Origin: an uncultured Burkholderiales bacterium
GTDB lineage: Bacteria; Pseudomonadota; Gammaproteobacteria; Burkholderiales; Burkholderiaceae_C
Direction of reading: 5' to 3'
Length of the DNA: 47,797 nucleotides
NCBI GenBank assembly: GCA_902825995.1
Contig: CADEDE010000012.1
Span: 1-47,797, forward strand
The translations under genes and the position numbers were made by a program. The notes under the pieces were generated by a model. The model made no database searches. It saw only the letters and a program-made list of their open reading frames with translations, and was not told the origin of the DNA. Shown here piece after piece: positions 1 through 6,795 of the stretch. Position 1 is the first letter of the stretch. The number at the start of each line of letters is the position of its first letter.

Positions 1-54
1 CCCTGGCTCAATATTGAGTCGGCACGGTGGCTCAGATTTGAATCGGCGCCGACA
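1..54. mobile_element. Probable terminus of an IS21-family insertion sequence
   Basis: Two imperfect direct copies of about 20 bp (tggctcaatattgagtcggc at 5-24 and tggctcagatttgaatcggc at 29-48) are followed by gccgaca ending at 54. IS21-family elements typically carry several such terminal repeats and end in 5'-TG...CA-3', which fits an element lying to the left and ending at about 54. No transposase is in view, so the family call is inference. The neighbouring small ORF ends inside this repeat. Confidence 0.45.
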
Positions 55-397
55 ACAACGAGGGACTCATGGCACGGACGCCCGCCCGCTCCATCGGCGG
101 CAGCTGGTGCGCCAGGTTCGCGGGCGTCCAGGGACTTACCAGCGGTGAGTCGGTGTAGATGCCGTTCAGCGACTCCGGATCGTGACGGCCAGGGAGCCGC
201 TCGAACAGGGCATGGTCGTGCGTGACCGCCGCCGCGACGCCATCGCGCAGCGCCTTGGACCAGACGCGGGCCAAGGGTTCGCATCGCACGACCGGCAGCG
301 CGGGCTTGTCGAACAGATCGGGGGCGACGGGCGTAGCCGCGTCGAACGGCATCGGCTGCGCCGGCGGAAGGCTGAAGGGCAGCTTGTAGGGCTTCAT
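32..397 (-). CDS. Small hypothetical protein downstream of the integrase, possibly 3'-truncated
   Basis: A 121-residue protein of unrecognised family. It starts at ATG 397 with GAGG five bases upstream, 7 bp after the integrase stop on the same strand, so the two are probably co-transcribed and this may be an integrase accessory gene. The N-terminus is proline-rich (KLPFSLPPAQP) and the middle is more ordinary; there are no membrane segments or cysteine clusters. The last seven or so residues (APIQI and nearby) are encoded by the IS21-like terminal repeat, so the native C-terminus may have been lost to an insertion and replaced by IS-derived codons. It could be a functional short protein or a fragment; no function is assigned. 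Confidence 0.5.
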   Translation of the reverse strand: MKPYKLPFSLPPAQPMPFDAATPVAPDLFDKPALPVVRCEPLARVWSKALRDGVAAAVTHDHALFERLPGRHDPESLNGIYTDSPLVSPWTPANLAHQLPPMERAGVRAMSPSLLSAPIQI

Positions 398-404
398 GGT
401 GTCC

Positions 405-1562
405 TCAGAGCGTGGAAGGGGAGGGGACGGCCACCGTGGCGGCGTCGGATTCGGCAATCGCGGGCGAGGGCAGTTCGGGCGTCGAGCCGGCTGGCGCCTT
501 GCTGCGCATAACCGCGGACTGACCTAAGTAGGCGTTTGTGATCTGCGGCCGGCCATGGCCGAGCAGGGCGGACACGCGTTGCCTCGCGGCGCTATCGGCG
601 CTCGGGGCGACTCCCTGGCCGCCGGACACCGGGGGCAGCGAGCCGGTCAGCTCGGTGTAGTGGCTTGCGGCGAACTGGTGTCGCAGGCCATGCGGAACCA
701 CGCGCAGATCACGCTTCGTGATGCCGAAGCGCTCCATCACGTAGCGCAACCGGCGCAGGGCCTGGACCAGCGTCAGGTTCGGGTCGCCGACGCTGCCCTG
801 TGTGCCTTTGGCGACGTGGCACGCGTAGGTGAAGGCATGGCGGCACAAGGCATCGTCGATCGGCACGTAGCGCTGCCGCCCGCCTTTCGTGCCGCGGTGG
901 GTGTCGAGGTACTGGACCGCTCCGCTCCCGTCCTCCCCATCCAATCCTGAATCGCCTCTGGCTTGGCGCGCTGTCGCCACGTCGACGTGCGGACGCAGCA
1001 TCAGGCTCTCCTTGAACCGCAGCCCGAAGGCGAGCATCAACCAGAGGCTGGCCGCCGCGTGCACGTCGTAGTCCTCGACATCGTGGATCACCGACGCGAC
1101 ATCGATGCCCAGTGCACGCCACGACTTGTCGTCCGTCGTGATGCCGCTACGGCGGTACAGCGCGGGGTCGTCGAAGTAGGCCCGGATGGGCTTGAGCAGC
1201 TTGGGCTTGCCGATCCAGCGGGTGAAGGTCTTGAGGTGCGAGTAGTAGGTCGGGATCGTGCCCGGCGCCAGGCGGCCGGCCTTGGCTTCGGCACACCAGT
1301 GCGCCAGCACGAAGTCGGCATGGCGACCGCTGAACGAACGCGGGTCGAGCTTGAAGGCCTTGATCGAGTTGTGGTGCAGGAAGCGGAACACCCACACACA
1401 GAGCCGGCCGCGCGACTGCGCGGTGCGATGCCCGATGTTCTTGGCCTTGACGGCGTGCTGCCAGTTGTGCCGGCGCAGGATCAGCGCGAGCACGTGCATG
1501 CACCGCTGCGGCTGCAGCGGCAGGGTGTCGAGATCGACGGTGAGCGGATCAGTTTGGGACAT
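405..1562 (-). CDS. Tyrosine-recombinase integrase of the mobile element
   Basis: A 385-residue site-specific recombinase that would catalyse integration and excision of the element through a 3'-phosphotyrosine intermediate. The ATG at 1562 is chosen because GGAGG lies 6 bases upstream; the frame stays open for 79 more codons but without a ribosome site. The N-terminal third resembles a SAM-like core-binding domain. The catalytic domain shows the first Arg (FGLRFKESL), the HxxR box (HGLRHQFA), the late His (LLGHGR) and the nucleophile Tyr (NAYLGQ). The family resembles the ICE-type integrases with an Integrase_1-like catalytic domain. The C-terminus after the Tyr is a Pro/Ala/Ser-rich tail of about 40 residues. 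It is followed after 7 bp by a small gene on the same strand. All catalytic residues are present, so it is probably functional. Confidence 0.9.
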   Translation of the reverse strand: MSQTDPLTVDLDTLPLQPQRCMHVLALILRRHNWQHAVKAKNIGHRTAQSRGRLCVWVFRFLHHNSIKAFKLDPRSFSGRHADFVLAHWCAEAKAGRLAPGTIPTYYSHLKTFTRWIGKPKLLKPIRAYFDDPALYRRSGITTDDKSWRALGIDVASVIHDVEDYDVHAAASLWLMLAFGLRFKESLMLRPHVDVATARQARGDSGLDGEDGSGAVQYLDTHRGTKGGRQRYVPIDDALCRHAFTYACHVAKGTQGSVGDPNLTLVQALRRLRYVMERFGITKRDLRVVPHGLRHQFAASHYTELTGSLPPVSGGQGVAPSADSAARQRVSALLGHGRPQITNAYLGQSAVMRSKAPAGSTPELPSPAIAESDAATVAVPSPSTL

Positions 1563-2530
1563 GGCGACCTCCGGGTGCCGGTGAATCGAAAGGGATGGCC
1601 CGTTGAGAGACCGACAGGTGCCGGGCCAGGCATCGAGTCGGTTGCGCGTCCCCACGCGCGGTTGCCTAGAGTTCGGACGGCAGCACCGTCCAGGCCTTCG
1701 TAAAAGTGATCGCCTTGCACACGGTGCGTACACGCGTGGCTGTCCGCTCGAGGCGGACCGCGACGCCAGCTCGGCAGGGGCCGAGGGCGGGCGCGGCATG
1801 GTGTGCGGGCGTCACCCGTACGTCGGCCCATCGAGGGGCCGCACGCGGACGTTCAACCGGACCGAGAGGCACCACCGCAGCCAACGCGGTGGGCGGTCCG
1901 TTCACGCAGGTCCCGCGGATACCGGTCGCGCCGGTGGCCGTGGGTCGCGGTCGCTCGAGGCGGCCGCGGCGCGTGATGCTGGAACGTCAGGGGAAAAGAG
2001 GCGGGTGCCTGTGGGCACGCCGCAATCCACGGCCTCGCGGGCCATGGCGGCTGGTGGGTGAACTTGGCGGATCGGGTCCGCGTGGAACCGGGGCTCGAGG
2101 CCCTCGGCGACCGTGGTCACCGGACTGATGGGCTTCCTTCGACGCGGCGACTGTGCACTGAGCCCGGTGTGGAAGCTACCGGCTTGACGCTCCGCAATCA
2201 TGTGCCAGCGCGACGCGGACCTCAAGCTCGAAATGTGCCGATAAGCGCGCCGTGATCGAGGTCGGCTTGCAGAGCGAGGGGGGTTGACAAGCCTTGCTCC
2301 TACCTCTGTCTCCGATGGACCAGGAAGGAGCGGTCTGGCGGGGCATAGGCGCGACTGCGGCACTTGACGGGACCGAGACGGGTGCGACCGTGGAGCGACT
2401 TGCGGAGGCGTCGTTGCGGCTGCGGCGAGGTGGGAGTGGAGCGAGAGCTGCGTTCCACCGCAGTCGTCGCCGCGGGCGACCTGATCGCGATAGCGCGCCC
2501 GGTTCGACGGTCTTCCGCATGGGAGCCAGC
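1563..2530. other. About 1 kb without a recognisable gene
   Basis: Between the integrase start and the ParM-like gene all six frames give only Arg/Pro/Ser-rich translations without family features or good ribosome sites. A TTGACA at 2284-2289 has no matching -10. The region probably holds the promoters for both flanking operons and possibly an element end or decayed DNA. No tRNA or long repeat is seen. Confidence 0.5.
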
Positions 2531-2546
2531 CATCGGTCGTCCGATG
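2531..2546. promoter_or_regulatory. Perfect inverted repeat upstream of the ParM-like operon
   Basis: CATCGG-tcgt-CCGATG is a perfect 6-bp dyad with a 4-base spacer, ending 36 bp before the ATG of the ParM-like gene. Actin-type partition operons are normally autoregulated from, and use as centromere, repeats just upstream of parM, so this may be an operator or part of such a site. Only one copy is obvious, which argues against a classical iterated centromere. Confidence 0.35.
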
Positions 2547-2582
2547 CTGAACAGTCTTCAAAGGTCCTGTAGGAGCAACTCC

Positions 2583-3617
2583 ATGAATGCAATCGTCCGA
2601 GCCATCGACGTTGGCTTCGGCTACACCAAGTACACGACGGGCGGGACTGCCGCTGACATCCGCTGCGCCAGCTTCCCGTCACTCGCCTGCCTCAGCACGC
2701 GCGACCCGTCGGCATCGCTGGGCGCGGAACGCCGGCGAACGTTTGCGATCCCGATCAAGGGCGTCTTCTACGAGGTCGGGCCGGATGTCGTGCTGGCGGG
2801 CGACGGATTCCGCGCAACGCAGATCCACCATCGCTACATCGACACGCCCGAGTACCTGGCGCTGGCGCGCGGGGCGATGCGCTCGATGAAGGTGGAACAC
2901 ATCGACCTGCTGGTGGTCGGCCTGCCCGTGGCGACGTTTGCCACCGACAAGGGCGCGCTCGAAAAGCTGATGACCGGCAGGCACGACTTGGGAGGCGGCA
3001 AGACGGTCCAAGTGCGCAAGGCGCTGGCCATGGCTCAGCCGCACGGCGCGCTGATCGACTATGCGGATCAGCACGACCGCGTGCTCGCCATGCAGGACGA
3101 ACAAAGCCTGGTCGTCGACCCGGGCTCGCGCACCTTCGACTGGTTGGTGGCGCGCGGTATGAGGCTGTCGCACAAGCGGAGCCATTCGGTCGACCGCGGG
3201 GTGGCGGACATCCTGAACCTCATCGCGGACGACGTGAGCGTGGAGATCGGTTCCGCCTATACGAGCCTGGACAGCATCGACCGCGCGCTGCGGACCGGCA
3301 AGGCGCTGACCGTGTACCAGAAGACCTATCAGCTTTCGCGGATGAGGCCGATGGTCGAGAGCATCGCCCGGCAGGCCGTCGCGGCCATGATGCGGCGCAT
3401 CGGGCCCGCCTACGACGTGCGCAACGTGATCCTCGTCGGCGGCGGTGCGTTCCTGTTCCGCAAGGCGGTCAAGCAGGCGTTCGCATCGCATGAGGTGCTG
3501 GAGGTCAAGGAACCGATGTTCGCCAACGTGCGCGGTTATCAGATCGCAGGTTCCAACTATGTGGCCGCGGCCACACAGGGAGCAGGCGTTGTAGCGGCGG
3601 AAGGGGGCAGGGCATGA
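2583..3617 (+). CDS. ParM/StbA-like actin-fold ATPase
   Basis: A 344-residue protein of the actin/ParM/StbA superfamily, which polymerise with ATP and move or stabilise plasmid and ICE DNA. The ATG at 2583 has AGGAG about 6 bases upstream. The phosphate-1 loop is AIDVGFGYTKY near the N-terminus, phosphate-2 is VDPGSRTFDW at about 178-187 and the adenosine motif is LVGGGAFLF at about 282-290, all in the usual spacing. The length fits ParM (about 320-350). It overlaps the next gene by ATGA, as parM and its adaptor usually do. It also resembles the actin-like protein D of PRTRC-type cassettes, but no ParB- or ThiF-like partner is in view. Role in element maintenance is inferred from family and context. 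Confidence 0.85.
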   Translation: MNAIVRAIDVGFGYTKYTTGGTAADIRCASFPSLACLSTRDPSASLGAERRRTFAIPIKGVFYEVGPDVVLAGDGFRATQIHHRYIDTPEYLALARGAMRSMKVEHIDLLVVGLPVATFATDKGALEKLMTGRHDLGGGKTVQVRKALAMAQPHGALIDYADQHDRVLAMQDEQSLVVDPGSRTFDWLVARGMRLSHKRSHSVDRGVADILNLIADDVSVEIGSAYTSLDSIDRALRTGKALTVYQKTYQLSRMRPMVESIARQAVAAMMRRIGPAYDVRNVILVGGGAFLFRKAVKQAFASHEVLEVKEPMFANVRGYQIAGSNYVAAATQGAGVVAAEGGRA

Positions 3618-3913
3618 GCACGGTCGACACGAAGGTGGATCACAGCATCAGGCTGCTCTTCGAGTTGTCGCGCGACGACAACCCACGGCTGTTCGACGAC
3701 CTGATGCGATTCAACAAGGGGCCCAAGCGCGTCAACCGGCTGCGGTTCCTCGCCCATGAAGGCCTGCTGGCGCAGCAGTGGCTTCCTGGCATGACCGTTG
3801 CGGTGCCGATGGCGGCCGCGCCAAAGGCGCTGCCGCATGTCGGCGTGGATCCAGCAGTGGCGCGCCAGACAGGCCAGGCGTTCGAGGTCAGCAACGGTGG
3901 AGCGGAGGATTGA
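3614..3913 (+). CDS. Small protein coupled to the ParM-like ATPase, candidate adaptor
   Basis: A 99-residue protein starting inside the stop of the ParM-like gene (ATGA). Residues about 10-50 are helix-forming and basic (RLLFELSRDDNPRLF, then KRVNRLRFLAHEGLL), reminiscent of the short ribbon-helix-helix ParR/StbB adaptors that join the actin filament to DNA. The second half is Ala/Pro-rich and probably disordered. No family is recognised with confidence; the adaptor role rests on position, size and operon coupling. It overlaps the next ATG by one base (TGATG). Confidence 0.55.
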   Translation: MSTVDTKVDHSIRLLFELSRDDNPRLFDDLMRFNKGPKRVNRLRFLAHEGLLAQQWLPGMTVAVPMAAAPKALPHVGVDPAVARQTGQAFEVSNGGAED

Positions 3914-4371
3914 TGCGGCGCCGGCGCAAGGCGAAGCGCGCGGTCAGCGCGTCAGCGTTGTCGCAGATGGGCGTCTGCGAACGGCTGGTCGTGTTCGAAC
4001 ACCACGAGGGAAAGCAGCCGACACCCGCGCAGAAGGTAGCCCTGCAACGCGGGCTGAGGGCGCATCGGCGGTTCGCGTCCGAAGGTGCGTCGGAAGCAGC
4101 GCGAAGGGGGCGCTGCTTCATCGCCACGCATGTCTTTGGTGAAGGACCAGAGACGCAAGTCTTGCGGCGTTTTCGGGATCGGTACCTCCGACCCACGCGT
4201 GCAGGACGGCACATGATTCTCGTGTACTACCAACTGGCGCCGACCGTGTGCCGCGCGATGGAGCGGTGGCCGATGACGCGGTCCGCGGCGAGGGCGGCGA
4301 TCAGGCCGTTGGTTTGGTACGCCACCCGTCGTCTGCTCGCCGATCAGGATGCAAGCGATGTCAGCGGTTGA
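3913..4371 (+). CDS. Cas4-like nuclease N-terminal half fused to a CFI-box C-terminal domain
   Basis: A 152-residue protein starting one base inside the previous stop. Residues 12-58 look like the opening of a RecB/Cas4-family nuclease: an SASALS entry, Cys22 in CERLVVFE, which sits where the first cluster cysteine of Cas4 lies, and a helix ending in RGLRAHRRF with His51 in place of the motif-I histidine. Residues 67-145 are a CFI-box-CTERM domain: the CFIAT motif at 68-72, then TQVLRRFRDRYL and a hydrophobic helical tail. The usual motif II/III residues of the nuclease are absent here but present in the next gene, so the two may assemble into one enzyme. The domain calls are motif-based; the pairing is inference. 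Confidence 0.55.
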   Translation: MRRRRKAKRAVSASALSQMGVCERLVVFEHHEGKQPTPAQKVALQRGLRAHRRFASEGASEAARRGRCFIATHVFGEGPETQVLRRFRDRYLRPTRAGRHMILVYYQLAPTVCRAMERWPMTRSAARAAIRPLVWYATRRLLADQDASDVSG

Positions 4372-4897
4372 GTTCTGGCCATTTCTCGCCGCTTGCGTTG
4401 CCTGCGTGATAGCGGCCTGGGCTGCGACACGTGTTGTTCGCAGACGCGCGGCAAAAGCGAACGCGTGGATGCCCAGGGAGTTGAAGGACCACACGCTCGC
4501 TTACGCGGAGAGGTCCTTCAGGACCGGTAGCGACAGACAGTTGGTGGCCCGTGTGGATCGCGCATACCGCAGACGCGACGGGCTGATCACGTTGGTCGAG
4601 CTGAAGACACGGCGAGCCAAGCGCACTCACCTGTCGGACGTCATCGAGTTGTCGGCGCAGCGCGTCGCGCTGGAGGCTGAAACTGGGGAACTCGTCGCCC
4701 GCATCGGATGGGTCGTCGTGGAGTCGGAAGGGCGGCGAACAGCCCACCGGGTGCCCCTGATGTCCCCGCGGGCACTTTGGGACCTTATCTCGCGCCGCGA
4801 CGCCCTTCTGGCCGGGACGGAATTGCCCAGGTTCCCAGCTACGAGCGGGGCGTGCACAACGTGCGCCTACCGAGGTCGATGCCGCATGCGTACGTGA
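4358..4897 (+). CDS. Membrane-anchored PD-(D/E)XK (Cas4-like) nuclease, C-terminal half
   Basis: A 179-residue protein. ATG 4358 is preferred because CAGG lies 9 bases upstream; ATG 4349 is the alternative, and both overlap the previous gene. Residues 6-26 form one transmembrane helix followed by arginines. The rest carries nuclease motifs in order: RVD (Asp67), the active ELK (Glu81, Lys83), a conserved Gln (SAQRVALE, Gln101), and a C-terminal CTTCAYRGRC with Cys166, Cys169 and Cys175. This matches motifs II to the end of Cas4/RecB-like exonucleases with three of the four cluster cysteines; the N-terminal Cys and His motifs are missing here and present in the preceding protein. It is the last gene of the element. 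Its role, possibly DNA processing during transfer, is unknown. Confidence 0.65.
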   Translation: MSAVEFWPFLAACVACVIAAWAATRVVRRRAAKANAWMPRELKDHTLAYAERSFRTGSDRQLVARVDRAYRRRDGLITLVELKTRRAKRTHLSDVIELSAQRVALEAETGELVARIGWVVVESEGRRTAHRVPLMSPRALWDLISRRDALLAGTELPRFPATSGACTTCAYRGRCRMRT

Positions 4898-4898
4898 T

Positions 4899-5243
4899 TT
4901 ACCGACGATGACCTCGGTGCCCTTCAATCCGCGCATCCAGCGCCTCGACCTCCTCGCGCGACTTCGCGACGATGGCGTCCTTGCGCGCCGTCACACGGGC
5001 CATGTTCACACGCAGGTCCGCCACGTCGAAGCCGAACTCGGCGCCGCGCTGCGCAAGCCGGATGGCGCGCGTACTGGCCACCAGCGTCTTGGTCGGCACA
5101 CAACCGACGTTGACGCAGGTGCCGCCGAAGTGTTGCCGCTCGATGACGGCTGTCTTCAGCCCTTCACGGCTGCAGCGGGCGGCGATGGCCGGCCCGGCCT
5201 GGCCGGCACCGACGATGATGGCGTCGAAGACTTCCACGTTCAT
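4899..5243 (-). pseudogene. Stub of an FAD-dependent disulphide oxidoreductase cut by the element
   Basis: The first 100 or so residues of a pyridine-nucleotide disulphide oxidoreductase (mercuric or CoA-disulphide reductase-like; usual length about 450-480). Visible features are the FAD dinucleotide motif GAGQAGP at 12-18 and the redox-active pair Cys43/Cys48 in GGTCVNVGCVPTKT. After EEVEAL the frame departs from the family; shifting one base in restores GLKGTEVIVG down to about 4901, so a single-base insertion lies near 4935. Beyond 4901 homology stops and element DNA begins, with the nuclease stop at 4895-4897. It is the last gene of the leftward sulphur operon, 52 bp after the TonB-like gene. 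It lacks the NADH and dimerisation domains and cannot be active. Confidence 0.8.
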
Positions 5244-5295
5244 GATCGCGCTCGCAGCAGTGGCTGTGGTCGGCAGTATGACCAGCGCCAGTCGC

Positions 5296-6189
5296 TCAGC
5301 GTCCGAGTCTGTCGAAGTCCCACTGCTCCAGCAGGCGGCGATCGCGTGCGCTCTCTGCCTCGATCGAGTCCTGCGGCAACTGCTTGAGGCAATCCTCCAG
5401 CGCCTGAGGATCGGGCTTCTCGATCGGCTGGGCCTGGACCTGCGCGCGGGCAGACTTGCCGTCCCAGGCAAAGGGATTGCTGAACACCGGCGGGTCGGGC
5501 ACGCAGTCGTCCTTGTAGAGCGGGGGGTCGTCCGACGCGAACGGCGAGAAGGAGATGGTCTTCTCGAAGATCACGGGCTTGCCGGTCGGCGTGGGCGGCC
5601 ATTGCGGCATGCTGTCGATGGCCTGGCGGGCCAGTCGCTCGGCAACAGCCGATGTGGACCACAGCGTGTCGAGTCGGGTCAAGCGGCCATCGGGCGCGAT
5701 CTCGATCCGGAACCGGACCATGCCCTGGTCGGGGCCTTCGACCGCCGTGCCCATCATGCTGCGCACCTGCTGACCCCAGGTGTAGCGGTAGCCCTTGCTG
5801 TTCTTGAGCTTGTACGTCGAGGCGAAGGCCCATTCTTCTGCCGTGGGCGCCGGTGGTGCAGCCATGGATGCAGGTTGGCGCAGCAGGACCGGCTCGGCCA
5901 CCGCGCGGACCTCCGGCACCGGGAGGGGCGGAAGCGGCGTGGTCGAGGTATCCACGGCGCGTACGGGAGGCTCGGGCTCTGGCGAGGCCTTCTTCGGCTC
6001 AGGCGGCCGGAGGATCAGCACCGTGACCTGTTGTTCGCGCGCCGGCGAGCCCCGCTTGTCCGTGAGCGCGGAGATGTTCGTGAAGGCCAGTCCGAAGACC
6101 AGCACATGCAATGCCAGCGAGATGGCCAAGCCAACGACGGGTCGGACGCCGGCGTAGGGCGCGGCAGCGCTGCGCAAGGCCGCACTCAC
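5296..6189 (-). CDS. TonB-like energy-transducing protein with a C-terminal extension
   Basis: A 297-residue protein, probably starting at GTG 6189 (AGGA about 7 bases upstream). An inner-membrane anchor spans residues about 17-37. A Pro-rich periplasm-spanning region (PEPKKASPEPEPP and LPPLPVPEV) follows, then a TonB-C-like domain at about 145-215 with a FRIEIAPDGRL strand and the QWPPTPTGKPV turn. About 80 further residues with two cysteines (DDC and EDC) follow the usual end of the domain. Known TonB proteins pass proton-motive energy to outer-membrane receptors; no TonB-dependent receptor or ExbBD lies nearby, so it would need partners elsewhere or act as a TonB-C-only envelope protein. 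It sits between the rhodanese and oxidoreductase genes. Confidence 0.7.
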   Translation of the reverse strand: MSAALRSAAAPYAGVRPVVGLAISLALHVLVFGLAFTNISALTDKRGSPAREQQVTVLILRPPEPKKASPEPEPPVRAVDTSTTPLPPLPVPEVRAVAEPVLLRQPASMAAPPAPTAEEWAFASTYKLKNSKGYRYTWGQQVRSMMGTAVEGPDQGMVRFRIEIAPDGRLTRLDTLWSTSAVAERLARQAIDSMPQWPPTPTGKPVIFEKTISFSPFASDDPPLYKDDCVPDPPVFSNPFAWDGKSARAQVQAQPIEKPDPQALEDCLKQLPQDSIEAESARDRRLLEQWDFDRLGR

Positions 6190-6284
6190 GACTGGTCCTG
6201 CTGCGGATCAGGCAGCCACTGCTCGGTCGAGTTCCGCGGATCCTGCGCCAGGACGTGCAAAGGCTGCGCCAGCCAACTCACCCT

Positions 6285-6743
6285 TCAGCTCTTCTTGCTC
6301 GCCCGCGCGTAGGCATCCATGCCGCCACGCGCCTTCCACTCGTTGAAGCCGCCGTACAACAGGCGCACGTTCTCGAAGCCGTCCATGCGCAGCGCCATCG
6401 CCACCTGTGCTGCAAACGAACTGGTGTTGCAGTAGACGAGGATGGTCTTGTCCTTGGGCAGCTTGGCGCGTTGCGCAAAGACTTGACGCCATTCGATGTT
6501 CGAGGCGCCGGGCACATGCTCCTTGGCGAACTGGCCCGCATCACGCACATCGAGCACGAAGAACTTCCTGTAGTCCTCGGCCGGAATCTGCTCGGGCAGG
6601 ATCGTGCCGGCGTTGGCGTCGACGAAGTCGAAGTAGCCCTCGATCGCGTTGACGGTGGCCTTGTCGGCCTGGGCCTGCGCGGCCATGGGCAGACAAGCCG
6701 CGGCGGCCAGCGCAACGGTCAGTGCCAGTCGAAGTCGGAACAT
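6285..6743 (-). CDS. Periplasmic single-domain rhodanese
   Basis: A 152-residue sulphurtransferase. ATG 6743 follows a GGAG site, and residues 1-25 are a Sec signal peptide ending in AQA. The rhodanese fold shows the CH2A-type FFVLDVRDAGQF at about 61-72 and an active loop VYCNTSSF with Cys105 as the persulphide-bearing residue, then the closing GGFNEWKARG. Family members move sulphane sulphur between donors and thiol acceptors. The exported location suggests work on periplasmic sulphur species or on an exported partner. It belongs to the leftward operon, 52 bp after the GH84-type gene. Substrate unknown. Confidence 0.88.
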   Translation of the reverse strand: MFRLRLALTVALAAAACLPMAAQAQADKATVNAIEGYFDFVDANAGTILPEQIPAEDYRKFFVLDVRDAGQFAKEHVPGASNIEWRQVFAQRAKLPKDKTILVYCNTSSFAAQVAMALRMDGFENVRLLYGGFNEWKARGGMDAYARASKKS

Positions 6744-6795
6744 GGAGGTCTCCAGGGGTTGTGATTCTTTGATGCGTGCCGGTCGGGCTTGGCCA

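Noticed and set aside
963-1703. Long open frame antisense to the integrase
   Set aside because: Shadow of the integrase frame; no start signal and atypical composition.
1902-2561. 219-codon open frame on the minus strand upstream of the ParM-like gene
   Set aside because: Arg/Pro/Ser-rich with no family features or ribosome site, as expected from GC-rich non-coding DNA.
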